Shown piece after piece: positions 7,096 to 14,216 of a stretch of 14,216 nucleotides of DNA. The notes below the pieces were generated by a model. That model was given only the letters and a program-made list of their open reading frames with translations, was not told the origin of the DNA and did not search any database. The position numbers were made by a program, and so were the translations under genes. The DNA lies in contig WSMP01000008.1 in NCBI GenBank assembly GCA_013316495.1, positions 1 through 14,216 on the forward strand, in the 5' to 3' direction. Origin of the DNA: Angelakisella sp. (GTDB lineage Bacteria; Bacillota; Clostridia; Oscillospirales; Ruminococcaceae). Position 1 is the first letter of the stretch. The number at the start of each line of letters is the position of its first letter.

Positions 7096-7165
7096 CTCTC
7101 TGCACCTCAAAATCTTTTTTACAGCTGTGCAACTGAATTGTGCCCCTTGCCACAAAGGACGGCCA

Positions 7166-7191
7166 CCACTATACTATCACCAGTATAGTGG
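7166..7191. promoter_or_regulatory. Operator-like inverted repeat over the chemoreceptor promoter
   Basis: Perfect 10-bp arms, CCACTATACT (7166-7175) and AGTATAGTGG (7182-7191), are separated by 6 nt. One arm contains the -10 hexamer of the chemoreceptor promoter and the other covers its likely start site. There is no T-tract, so a dimeric repressor site fits better than a terminator. The regulator is not in the window. Confidence 0.6.
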
Positions 7192-7211
7192 ATAAACCGC
7201 CTTTTTGTCAA
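7182..7211 (-). promoter_or_regulatory. Chemoreceptor promoter (sigma-A type)
   Basis: On the minus strand a perfect TTGACA (7211-7206) lies 18 nt before TATACT (7187-7182). Transcription would start near 7175, giving a leader of about 80 nt. Confidence 0.75.
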
Positions 7212-7351
7212 TGATTTCCACATTTCTTGGCAAGTTTATATTGCGGCGGGCCGTTTTATCCCTGACTGTATCTTTTCAAGCAAACTCTGTGCAGGCCTTT
7301 TGGGAAAATATTGCCCATAGAGGCTCCCCCGGCAAAGCCAGAAGAAGACAC
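7212..7351. other. Intergenic stretch with nothing recognised
   Basis: Between the chemoreceptor promoter and the next terminator I see no convincing coding frame, RNA gene or repeat. It completes the 346-nt gene-free interval 7096-7441. Confidence 0.5.
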
Positions 7352-7402
7352 AAAAAGACCCAAAGGAGAGCGGACCAGCCGCTGTACCCTTTGGGTCTTT
7401 TT
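7352..7402 (-). terminator. Terminator of the papain-like hydrolase gene
   Basis: A perfect 15-bp outer stem (7402-7388 with 7366-7352) encloses a smaller AGCGG/CCGCT hairpin. On the minus strand it ends in GTCTTTTTGTG, about 40 nt past the stop at 7442. Its symmetric A/T ends could also work in the other direction. Confidence 0.88.
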
Positions 7403-7441
7403 TCATATGTAGATAGTTGGAGGTCCCTCTTCCCAAAATCC

Positions 7442-8008
7442 CTATGCCGGAATCTTCGGCAGGGGCAGTAGCCGGGGGCGCAGGTCGCCGCACTCGTTAA
7501 GGCGGCCCTGGTAAACCAGCTGGGCGCCGGCAATTTGGACAAAGTCCTGGGGGCGGGCCAGGGAGATGTCCTTCTCCAGGCTCCAAATGCCGCTTTCCCA
7601 CAGGACATAGGCCACAAACTGGGAGCAGACAAAGTGATGGCGGCGGTGGAAGGGAATCCCCGCCATCATGGTGAAGAGCCCCAGGAAATTGTACCGGTAG
7701 GCCCATTCCTCCTCTTCAAAGCGGTGAATGGAATCCCCCAGGAGGCGGTACTGCTCCTCGCTTACCCGCACCCGGTAGACAGCGCACTGCGTGTCCTTAT
7801 AGCGGCGGTAGATTCCCCGGCCTGGGGTCTCCCGCACAAAGCCGCTGGCAATGGGCATCCAAAGGCACTGGCGGCCAAAGCTGTACAGCTCCCGGAGCTC
7901 CCCATCCAGAGCGATGGAGGCGTGGTTATAGGGGGTGCGGTTAAAGAGGTGCAAAAACCGGGAAAACCTTGTTCCCGTCTGGCTGGTGACGATGTAAATA
8001 TCCCGCAT
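7442..8008 (-). CDS. Papain-like (permuted NlpC/P60) predicted hydrolase
   Basis: A 188-residue protein with the pattern of permuted NlpC/P60 (YiiX/YycO-like) cysteine hydrolases. The likely catalytic residues are His29 in TPYNHASIAL and Cys128 in FVCSQFVAYVL; in permuted members the histidine precedes the cysteine, as here. The region between contains LYSFGR and GIYRRY. No signal peptide or membrane helix is evident, so it is probably cytoplasmic. Such enzymes act on amide or ester bonds in peptides or lipids; the substrate here is unknown. ATG 8008 follows a GGGAGGGG site. It lies about 100 nt after the hydrogenase stop with no convincing terminator between, so read-through from the hydrogenase is possible; TATTAT in the gap could be a -10, but no good -35 is seen. 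A 9-bp repeat could pair with the ribosome site. Confidence 0.75.
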   Translation of the reverse strand: MRDIYIVTSQTGTRFSRFLHLFNRTPYNHASIALDGELRELYSFGRQCLWMPIASGFVRETPGRGIYRRYKDTQCAVYRVRVSEEQYRLLGDSIHRFEEEEWAYRYNFLGLFTMMAGIPFHRRHHFVCSQFVAYVLWESGIWSLEKDISLARPQDFVQIAGAQLVYQGRLNECGDLRPRLLPLPKIPA

Positions 8009-8109
8009 GAAGAGCCCCTCCCTTCCTGTAATTTCTTCTCTACATAATAGTACGACGAAAGGGAGGGAATTACTTCACATCCCGACAAAAAATTTTCTTT
8101 TCTGCCCTG

Positions 8110-9621
8110 TCAGTCGCTCAAAAGGCTGAGGGTGATGTCATACTTGGAGTCGCTGGCCCTTTGGAGCTTCGCCTCCTTGGCGTATTTCACCACCGTGGCG
8201 GAGGATTTATTGATGGGCTGAAGGGTTCCGGCTCCGGCCACGCACCCGCCGGGGCAGGCCATCCCCTCCAGGAGGTAGCCGTTGTACTTTCCGGCCCTGG
8301 CCATTGCCAGCAGCTTTTTGCACTCCGCCAGGCCCTGGGCGCTGGCGATTTTCACCTCCCGCTCCGGGTCCATTTCGTGGATGACGTCGGCCACCGCCTT
8401 GGCTACCCCGCCTCCAACGGCGAAGCCCCGTCCGGCGCCGGTGCCCTCCTCCAGGGGCTTTTCCTCTGTGATGAGGCTGAAGTCCACTTCCTTGGCCTCA
8501 AACATCCCCATCAGCTCCTCAAAGGTGAGGACAAAGTCCACGTCGCTGCGGATGGTGCGGCGGCTGGCCTCCAGCTTTTTGGAGGCGCAGGGGCCGATAA
8601 AGGCAATTTTGCAGCCCTTGTGCTCCTTCTTCTGGAGCCGGGCGGTGAGGACCATGGGGGTCATGGCCATGGAGATGCAGTGGGAGATGGTGGGGAACAG
8701 CTTTTTCGCCATCACCGACCAGGAGGGGCAGCAGGAGGTCGCCATAAAGGGCTGCTCCTCCGGCACCGCCCGCAGGAAGTCCTTGGCCTCCTCGATGGTG
8801 CAAAGGTCAGCGCCGATGGCCACCTCCACCACACTGTCAAAGCCCAGCTGCTTCATGGCGGCCTCGAACTTTTCCGGCGGGAGAGCGGGGCCAAACTGGC
8901 CGATGAAGGCGGGGGCCACAATGGCGATGACCCGGTCCCCCCGCTTGATGGACTGGATGAGCTGGAAAATCTGTCCCTTATCCGAGATGGCGCCAAAGGG
9001 GCAATTCACCAGGCACATTCCGCAGGAGACGCACTTATCCTGGTCGATAGACGCCTTCCCCTGCTCGTCGGTGCCGATGGCATCCATACCGCAGGCGGCG
9101 GCGCAGGGGCGCTCCATCTTAATGATGGCCCCATAGGGGCAGGCGGCGGCGCACCGGCCGCAGCGGATGCACTTTTCCGGGTCGATAACCGACTGGCCGC
9201 TGCGGTGGACCTGGATGGCATCCTTGGGGCAGCTTTCGCTGCAGGGGTGGGCAAGACAGCCCTGGCAGCAATCGGTGACCCGGTACTGCTTTTCCGGGCA
9301 GCCATGGCAGGCGAACTTGATGAGATTGATAAGAGGCGGCTCGTAGTATTTTTCCGCAATGGCGCTTTCGTTCACCCCCATGGAAAGGGGGGCGTGCTCG
9401 TCCATGGGGCGCAGCGGCAGGCCCATAGCCAGGCGCAGCCGCTCCCCCACAATGGCGCGCTCCAGGAAGATGGATTCCCGGTATTGGGCCACCTCCCCTG
9501 GGACAATCTTATAGGGCAGCTCCTCGATGCGGGAATAATCCCCGCCCTCATAGCCCATCCTAGCCACCTCGGTAAAAATCCGGCGGCGAATATCCTGTAC
9601 CGATGTTTGCATCCCACGCAT
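8110..9621 (-). CDS. Monomeric [FeFe] hydrogenase, group B-like
   Basis: Iron-only hydrogenase that would interconvert protons and H2 using low-potential electrons, probably from ferredoxin. The 503-residue product carries the H-cluster motifs L1 TSCCPSW (295-301), L2 GPCASKKLE (343-351) and L3 EGMACPGGC (452-460). Upstream are two ferredoxin-like [4Fe-4S] motifs, C151/C154/C157/C161 and C197/C200/C203/C207, and further cysteines at 105, 108, 118, 119, 122, 127, 131, 173 and 177 that suggest at least one more cluster. The motif variants and this architecture fit group B rather than the group A NADH-linked enzymes; that subgroup call is from memory of the motifs. The start at ATG 9621 is preferred because AGGAG is 8 nt upstream; an ATG at 9627 lies only about 2 nt from it. 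No hydEFG maturases are in the window. It has its own promoter at 9681-9709. Confidence 0.93.
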   Translation of the reverse strand: MRGMQTSVQDIRRRIFTEVARMGYEGGDYSRIEELPYKIVPGEVAQYRESIFLERAIVGERLRLAMGLPLRPMDEHAPLSMGVNESAIAEKYYEPPLINLIKFACHGCPEKQYRVTDCCQGCLAHPCSESCPKDAIQVHRSGQSVIDPEKCIRCGRCAAACPYGAIIKMERPCAAACGMDAIGTDEQGKASIDQDKCVSCGMCLVNCPFGAISDKGQIFQLIQSIKRGDRVIAIVAPAFIGQFGPALPPEKFEAAMKQLGFDSVVEVAIGADLCTIEEAKDFLRAVPEEQPFMATSCCPSWSVMAKKLFPTISHCISMAMTPMVLTARLQKKEHKGCKIAFIGPCASKKLEASRRTIRSDVDFVLTFEELMGMFEAKEVDFSLITEEKPLEEGTGAGRGFAVGGGVAKAVADVIHEMDPEREVKIASAQGLAECKKLLAMARAGKYNGYLLEGMACPGGCVAGAGTLQPINKSSATVVKYAKEAKLQRASDSKYDITLSLLSD

Positions 9622-9680
9622 ATCCATTTCTCCTTCCTGGGGTAAACGTCCAAAATGGCGGACTGCCTTTCTCTCTTCTA

Positions 9681-9709
9681 ATTATTCCGGGAAGATAAGA
9701 ATTTGTCAA
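9681..9709 (-). promoter_or_regulatory. Hydrogenase promoter (sigma-A type)
   Basis: On the minus strand a perfect TTGACA (9709-9704), a 17-nt spacer and AATAAT (9686-9681). Transcription would start near 9674, about 50 nt before the start codon. Confidence 0.8.
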
Positions 9710-9755
9710 TCCCCTGGAAAAAATTTTTCCGCCGGCCACTTCGGAGAAGCGACCC

Positions 9756-11816
9756 TTAATACAAGCGGAAAACCATGGGGTTGCGCAGCTCCTCCAGGGT
9801 AAATTTCTTCTTCCCCTGGCGGAGGAAGTACACAACGGCCTCGCCCCGGAGCGGGTCAGCCCGTTCCAGCGCTCCCACCCCGTAGAAGGCGTGGGCCACC
9901 CGCAGGCCGGGGACCAGGGGCACCCCATCCAACTCCGGGACATCCGCCCCGCTGACGCTGTACAAAAAACGGGCCGGCAGGAGGGATTGCCCCAGGCAGG
10001 TGGCGGGGGCAAAGATGGTAAGGCGCTCCCGCGCCCTGGTCATAGCAGTGTAAAAGAGCCGCCGCTCCTCCTCCAGGGGCCGGGGGTCCCCGGCGGCATG
10101 GAAGCTGAGGGCGTCCGCCATGGGAAACACCCCCTCGATGGCGTCGGCGATTATCACCTGGTCAAACTCCTGCCCCTTGGCGGAATGGACCGATGAAAGG
10201 ATGATATTTCTCCGCTGGGGACTGTCCAGCACCCGCTCCGCCCCCTGGAGGCTTTCCAGAAAGGTGGCGGTATCCGGGGCGGCCTTTGCAAAGTCCCGCA
10301 GCACCGAGAGCTTTTGGAGGTAGCTGCCCCGGTCGTAGTTGTTTTGGCAGCGGTGGTCCAGCACCTGGAGATACTCCAGTTCCTCCAGGATGGTCTCCAG
10401 CTGCCGTAGGGGCGGCTGCCCCGCCATCCGGGCCAGCACCCGCTGGACCCAGACAATCCGGCCAGTGTTCCTTCCGGTAAATTCCTCCTCCAGCACCTCC
10501 CGGAGAAGGTCCCGCGGCTGGGCGGCCAGGGCCCGCTCCACCGCCTTTTTGGAAATCCGGCATGGCAGGAGAAACCAACTGCGGCGGAATGCCTCCTGGT
10601 CCCCCGGATTTTGTGCAAGGCGAAGGAGGTTCGTCACCTCCCGCGTGATGGCGTCGGAGCGGTAGCCCAAGCGGCTCTCGCGGGAAAAGAAGGGGATGCC
10701 CCGGCGGCGCAGCGTCCACCCCAGGCCGATGCCGGTGTAGCCGGTGCGGTAGAGGACGGCGCAGGTGCGCTCCGGCGGCACCCGCTCCAGCAGCTCCGCA
10801 ATGCGGCTGTATTCCTCCCCGTGGTTCAGCTCCCGGAGGATGTGCACCGGCTCCCCTTCCGGACGGCGGGTAAAAACCGTCTTGGAATACCGCTGGCGGT
10901 TTTGGGCAATAAGGCGGCTGGCGGCGCACACCACCGCGCCGGTGCTGCGGTAGTTTTCCTCCAGCTTCAGAAGCCGTCCCTGGGGCCGCTCCTCAAAGAA
11001 CCGGAGGAGGCCCTGGGGCCACGCCCCCCGGAAGCCGTAGATGCTTTGGTCCTCGTCCCCCACCATAAAGAGATTCTCCCGTTCCAGCCTGTGCAGAATG
11101 CTGTGCTGGAGGCGGGAGGTATCCTGGGCCTCATCCACCAGGATGTAGTCGTACCGCCCGGCGGCCCGCTCCCGAAGGAGGGGGCTCCGTTCCAGGGCGG
11201 TATAGGCGAAGAGCAGCATATCGTCAAAGTCCATCAGCTGCTCCTCCCGCTTGCGGGCGGTGTAGCGCTCCAGCAGGCGGGCCAGGTGGGGAACCCCCTC
11301 CGGAATTCCCTCCTCCCGGCCGGTGAGGCGCATATTGACGCAGTAGCCAACCGCGTTGGCCGCCCGGCTCAGGACCTCGTCCGAGGCGTACTCCCCAGTG
11401 ATTTCCCGGTACACCTCCCCCAGCAGCCTTTCCTTCCTGCCCCGCTGCGCTCCACCCTCTAAAAGCTCCGGCAGGCGGCTCCCCCGCCCCGCCGCGTACT
11501 CCTCCAGCAGCCGCAGGCAAAAGCTGTGGATGGTGGAAAAGGCCGGGTCACGGGGAAAAAGGCCCCCAAAAAGCCGCTCCCACCGCCGGGCCATGTCCCT
11601 GGCTCCCTCCCGGCTGAAGGTGAGGGTAAGGATTCTGCGGGGATCCGCGCCGTGGTTTGCCAAAAGGTTCGCGATACGCGCCGTGAGGACGGTGGTCTTC
11701 CCCGCCCCAGGCACCGCCAGCAGAAGAACGTCGCCGGAGACCGCCTCCATAGCCGCCCTTTGCTGCTGGGAAAGGGTGATGCCGTGGTTTTCCTGCATAT
11801 ACCGGGGAATATCCAT
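9756..11816 (-). CDS. UvrD/PcrA-like superfamily 1 DNA helicase
   Basis: ATP-driven 3'-5' DNA helicase of the UvrD/Rep/PcrA type, likely in repair or clearing replication blocks. The 686 residues contain a Q motif LSQQQRAAM (15-23), Walker A AVPGAGKTT (34-42), motif II VDEAQD (227-232), motif III GDEDQSIYGFRGA (253-265), motif IV LEENYRST (285-292), motif V SVHSAKGQEFD (542-552) and motif VI EEERRLFYTAMTRAR (582-596). The C-terminal segment from about residue 636 (PGLRVAHAFYGVGAL) resembles the PcrA Tudor-like tail that binds RNA polymerase. It is slightly shorter than PcrA (about 720-740), so it could be a second, specialised paralogue; hence no symbol. ATG 11816 is 4 nt after the stop of the AI-2E gene and has no clear Shine-Dalgarno, suggesting translational coupling. 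The 127 nt after its stop contain no convincing terminator. Confidence 0.92.
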   Translation of the reverse strand: MDIPRYMQENHGITLSQQQRAAMEAVSGDVLLLAVPGAGKTTVLTARIANLLANHGADPRRILTLTFSREGARDMARRWERLFGGLFPRDPAFSTIHSFCLRLLEEYAAGRGSRLPELLEGGAQRGRKERLLGEVYREITGEYASDEVLSRAANAVGYCVNMRLTGREEGIPEGVPHLARLLERYTARKREEQLMDFDDMLLFAYTALERSPLLRERAAGRYDYILVDEAQDTSRLQHSILHRLERENLFMVGDEDQSIYGFRGAWPQGLLRFFEERPQGRLLKLEENYRSTGAVVCAASRLIAQNRQRYSKTVFTRRPEGEPVHILRELNHGEEYSRIAELLERVPPERTCAVLYRTGYTGIGLGWTLRRRGIPFFSRESRLGYRSDAITREVTNLLRLAQNPGDQEAFRRSWFLLPCRISKKAVERALAAQPRDLLREVLEEEFTGRNTGRIVWVQRVLARMAGQPPLRQLETILEELEYLQVLDHRCQNNYDRGSYLQKLSVLRDFAKAAPDTATFLESLQGAERVLDSPQRRNIILSSVHSAKGQEFDQVIIADAIEGVFPMADALSFHAAGDPRPLEEERRLFYTAMTRARERLTIFAPATCLGQSLLPARFLYSVSGADVPELDGVPLVPGLRVAHAFYGVGALERADPLRGEAVVYFLRQGKKKFTLEELRNPMVFRLY

Positions 11817-11820
11817 GGCG

Positions 11821-12999
11821 TTACGGGATGGGGTGCTGGTCGGAGGCGTAGTCCCGCGCGTCGGTGGACATCCCCTTCCGGCGCAGCAGGCCGTTGACGA
11901 TGCTCCGCAAAACGCCGAACATCACCGCCAGCAGGGGCACCCCGATGAGCATCCCCACAAAGCCGTACAGCCCGCCGAAAAGGAGGATGGCAAACACCAC
12001 CCACATGGCGGAAAGCCCGGTGGACTGCCCCAGAATGGCGGGACCCAGGATGTTGCCGTCAAACTGCTGGAGGCCCAGAATAAAGACCCCAAAGAGGATG
12101 GCCTGGGTAATATCCCCGCCGATGAGAACCAGTATCACCCCCGGCACCGCCCCGATAAAGGGGCCAAAGTAGGGGATGACGTTGGTGATGCCTACAATGA
12201 GGCTAACCAGCGCCACAAAGGGCATCTTGAAGAAGAGCATCCCCAGGGCGCAGATAATGCCGATAATTGTGGAATCAATAATCTTGCCGGTGATAAAGCC
12301 GCTGAACTTCTGGTTGCTGTCGTGGGCTACCCGCAGCACCTCGTCCATCACCCGCTTGGGGAGGAAGGCCGAAAGTATTTTTTTCAGCTGGGCGATGAGC
12401 TTTTCCTTATCCGAAAGCATATAGACGGAGATAATCACCCCCATCACCACCTCGATGACCGAGCTGGCAATCTTGGTGGCCACCGACACCACCTGGGTGA
12501 GGAAGGTGGCGATAAACTCGTACAGAAGGTTAAAGACCTGGGTGAGGGCGGTCTGCACCTCTTTGGAAAGGGTCTCGTCGGGAATATAGGTGATCAGCTG
12601 GTTAATCAGCTCGTTGAGGCGCTCGGTGTAAAACCGGACGTTCCCCACCAGCTGGGCGGCGCTTTCCACCAGCACCGGCAGCACCACCATCCCGAAAATG
12701 CTCAGGGCCGCCGCCACCAGCAGATAGCTCCCCGCCATTGCCAGGCCGCGGCAGGCTTTTAGGGAAAGGCGCCCGCTCTTCCGCAGGGGGGCCTCCATCC
12801 GCCGCACCAGGGGGGAGAGGATATAGGCCAGAACAAAGCCGTAGATAAACGGCAGCAAATACCTTACGATGGTGCGGAAGAATTCCCATATTACGTCAAA
12901 CTGATCTACCGCGGCGTAAAACAGCAGGCAGGCCGCTACCACCAAAAAGACGTAGACGGCGATGGTTGTATATTTGTTGTTCCAATCAATCTTCTTCAA
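11821..12999 (-). CDS. AI-2E family transporter-like membrane protein
   Basis: Polytopic inner-membrane protein of the AI-2E/PerM (YtvI/YdbI) family. Members export or move diverse small molecules or sodium, and the AI-2 role is established for few, so the substrate is unknown. The 392 residues show paired N-terminal helices (about 11-30 and 43-62), a soluble helical middle (about 105-190), and the family-typical C-terminal block with GKIIDSTIIGIICALGM, NVIPYFGPFIGAVPG and the glycine-rich GGLYGFVGMLIGVPLLAV. The start is TTG 12999: GAGGAG lies 11 nt upstream, translation matches the family immediately (MKKIDWNNKY), and no in-frame ATG occurs until inside the protein. It sits 52 nt after the ABC-F stop and 4 nt before the helicase start, so all three probably form one operon. 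Confidence 0.9.
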   Translation of the reverse strand: MKKIDWNNKYTTIAVYVFLVVAACLLFYAAVDQFDVIWEFFRTIVRYLLPFIYGFVLAYILSPLVRRMEAPLRKSGRLSLKACRGLAMAGSYLLVAAALSIFGMVVLPVLVESAAQLVGNVRFYTERLNELINQLITYIPDETLSKEVQTALTQVFNLLYEFIATFLTQVVSVATKIASSVIEVVMGVIISVYMLSDKEKLIAQLKKILSAFLPKRVMDEVLRVAHDSNQKFSGFITGKIIDSTIIGIICALGMLFFKMPFVALVSLIVGITNVIPYFGPFIGAVPGVILVLIGGDITQAILFGVFILGLQQFDGNILGPAILGQSTGLSAMWVVFAILLFGGLYGFVGMLIGVPLLAVMFGVLRSIVNGLLRRKGMSTDARDYASDQHPIP

Positions 13000-13051
13000 C
13001 GATGGCTCATCTCCTCTTTTTCGTTCGTATGGGGGTGTTTTATGCCGGGGC

Positions 13052-14216
13052 CTATTCCTCCGAAAGCTCCAGCCAGCGGTCCTCCGCCTTGCTGAGGGCG
13101 TCCCGCTTTTCCTCCGCCTGGGCGCAGAGCTCCTGGAGGAGGAGGTAGTCCGCCGCCGCTTCCGGGGAGGCGATCTGCTGCTCCAGGCTCCACACCTCCC
13201 GCTCCAGCTGGGTCACCAGCTTTTCCACCTCGGCGTATTCCCGGCGGCGCTGGGCGTCGGCCCGGCGCTGCTCCTTCCCCTTGGTGTAGGCGCTTTCCTG
13301 ACTCTTTTTCTCCGCCTTTTCCTCCCGCTGGGGCTGGGGGTTTTTGGCCGACTGGCGCAGATAATCGCTGTACCGGCCCTTGTACTGGCGCAGCGTCCCT
13401 CCCTCCAGTTCTATGACGCGGGTGGGGATGCGGTCCAAAAGATACCGGTCGTGGGAGACCATAATCAGGGTGCCGGTGAACTCCAGCAGGGCCTTTTCCA
13501 GCACCTCCTTGGTGCCCAGGTCCAGGTGGTTGGTGGGCTCGTCCAGGATGAGGACGTTGGACTTTGCAAGGCAGATGACTGCCAGCTTCAGCCGGGCCTT
13601 TTCCCCGCCGGAAAGCTGGCTTACCCGCTTGAAGACATCCTCCCCCTTAAGGCCCATGGCCCCCAGCATATTCCGCAGCGGGGTCTCGTAGCTGCGGGGA
13701 TATGCCTCCCAAAGGGTATCCAGCACCGTCAGGTTTCCATCCAGATGCTCGCTCCCCTGGTCGTAGTAGGAGGCCTTCACCCCCCGGCCCCAGGTGACGC
13801 GGGCCTTTGGCTCCACCGGCAGCTTGCCCAGCAGGCATTTTAAAAGGGTGCTCTTGCCGGTGCCGTTGCCGCCGATAATGGCAATCTTGTCCCCACGCTC
13901 CACTGCCAGCTCCACCCCCTGGAGGAGGGTCCTTCGCTTCTCCCCTTCCCCCACCGATACATCTAAATCCTCCACCAGGAGGACGTCCTTCACCGGCTCG
14001 GCGGCATATTCGTTCAGGTGGATAATGGGAGGCTTCATCCGGGCCTTGGGTTTTTCGGCCGGCGCTTCCTCCAGCCTTTCAATCATCCGGCGGCGGCTTT
14101 GGGCCATTTTGGTGGTGGAGGCCCGAACCAGGTTTTTATCCACATATTCCTGGAGCTTTGCAATCTGGGCCTGCTGGGCCTCGTAGAGCTTCTGCTGCCG
14201 GGTGTTGCGCTCGTCC
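13052..14216 (-). CDS. ABC-F family ATPase (Uup/YdiF type), partial
   Basis: Soluble twin-ATPase ABC-F protein that acts on the ribosome rather than in transport. The 5' end, with the first ATPase domain, lies beyond the right edge; the frame stays open to the last base and no start codon is assigned. What remains is the end of the inter-domain linker (QQAQIAKLQEYV, then a basic helix), the second ATPase domain with Walker A GGNGTGKST (about 13873-13847), signature LSGGE (13615-13601), Walker B LILDEPTNHLD and switch histidine MVSHDR, and a charged coiled-coil C-terminal extension of about 80 residues (after KNPQPQREE). That extension is typical of Uup/YdiF-like proteins, which in some cases bind DNA or resolve stalled ribosomes. 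No resistance-type linker can be judged from this fragment. Confidence 0.92.
   Translation of the reverse strand, partial: DERNTRQQKLYEAQQAQIAKLQEYVDKNLVRASTTKMAQSRRRMIERLEEAPAEKPKARMKPPIIHLNEYAAEPVKDVLLVEDLDVSVGEGEKRRTLLQGVELAVERGDKIAIIGGNGTGKSTLLKCLLGKLPVEPKARVTWGRGVKASYYDQGSEHLDGNLTVLDTLWEAYPRSYETPLRNMLGAMGLKGEDVFKRVSQLSGGEKARLKLAVICLAKSNVLILDEPTNHLDLGTKEVLEKALLEFTGTLIMVSHDRYLLDRIPTRVIELEGGTLRQYKGRYSDYLRQSAKNPQPQREEKAEKKSQESAYTKGKEQRRADAQRRREYAEVEKLVTQLEREVWSLEQQIASPEAAADYLLLQELCAQAEEKRDALSKAEDRWLELSEE

Noticed and set aside
8161..9645. 494-codon open frame on the plus strand opposite the hydrogenase
   Set aside because: It is antisense to a gene with intact H-cluster motifs, has no recognisable domain, and GC-rich coding DNA commonly leaves such shadow frames open.
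9716..9745. Terminator after the helicase gene
   Set aside because: Only 4-bp stems such as TCCG/CGGA precede the A/T run; the run itself is an AAAAAATTTTT palindrome, not a hairpin with a T-tract.

Overview
The window is chromosomal DNA from a GC-rich, anaerobic, low-oxygen-lifestyle Firmicute, most likely a gut Clostridia of the Oscillospiraceae type. This is inferred from strong purine-rich ribosome binding sites, a TTG start, a ClpC-type unfoldase, short SecG, a monomeric [FeFe] hydrogenase, a Cache-type chemoreceptor and an ABC-F protein, all in GC-rich codons. No phage, insertion sequence, CRISPR array, tRNA or rRNA was seen. Almost every gene is on the minus strand; the only convincing plus-strand gene is a 56-residue cysteine-rich membrane peptide.

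Layout, left to right. 1-1415 (-): ClpC-like AAA+ unfoldase, cut by the window edge; its first ATPase domain appears to lack the middle (M) domain. 1416-1646: divergent intergenic region. 1647-1817 (+): cysteine-rich small membrane protein, followed by a terminator that faces the secG terminator. 1976-2218 (-): secG, with a strong extended -10 promoter at 2398-2426 and a structured leader of about 170 nt. 2427-2567: no gene, but tandem hairpins and a plus-strand T-tract that could end a small RNA. 2568-4028 and 4050-4949 (-): a two-gene operon of a PflX-type radical SAM protein followed by a leucine-rich-repeat-like protein of unknown role, driven by a TTGCAA-17-TATAAT promoter. 5122-7095 (-): a stand-alone chemoreceptor whose promoter is overlaid by a perfect 10-bp inverted repeat. 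7096-7441 (346 nt) has no gene: it holds that promoter/operator, an empty stretch and a strong terminator. 7442-8008 (-): a papain-like (permuted NlpC/P60) predicted hydrolase. 8110-9621 (-): a group B-like [FeFe] hydrogenase with its own TTGACA promoter. 9756-11816, 11821-12999 and 13052-14216 (-): a likely operon running ABC-F ATPase (partial), AI-2E family membrane protein, UvrD-like helicase.

Most genes are housekeeping or common accessory functions (proteostasis, secretion, translation rescue, DNA repair, hydrogen metabolism, chemotaxis). The parts that look least explained are the cysteine-rich peptide, the secG leader with mutually exclusive hairpins, the possible small RNA next to it, the LRR-like protein, the chemoreceptor operator and the apparent loss of the M domain in ClpC.
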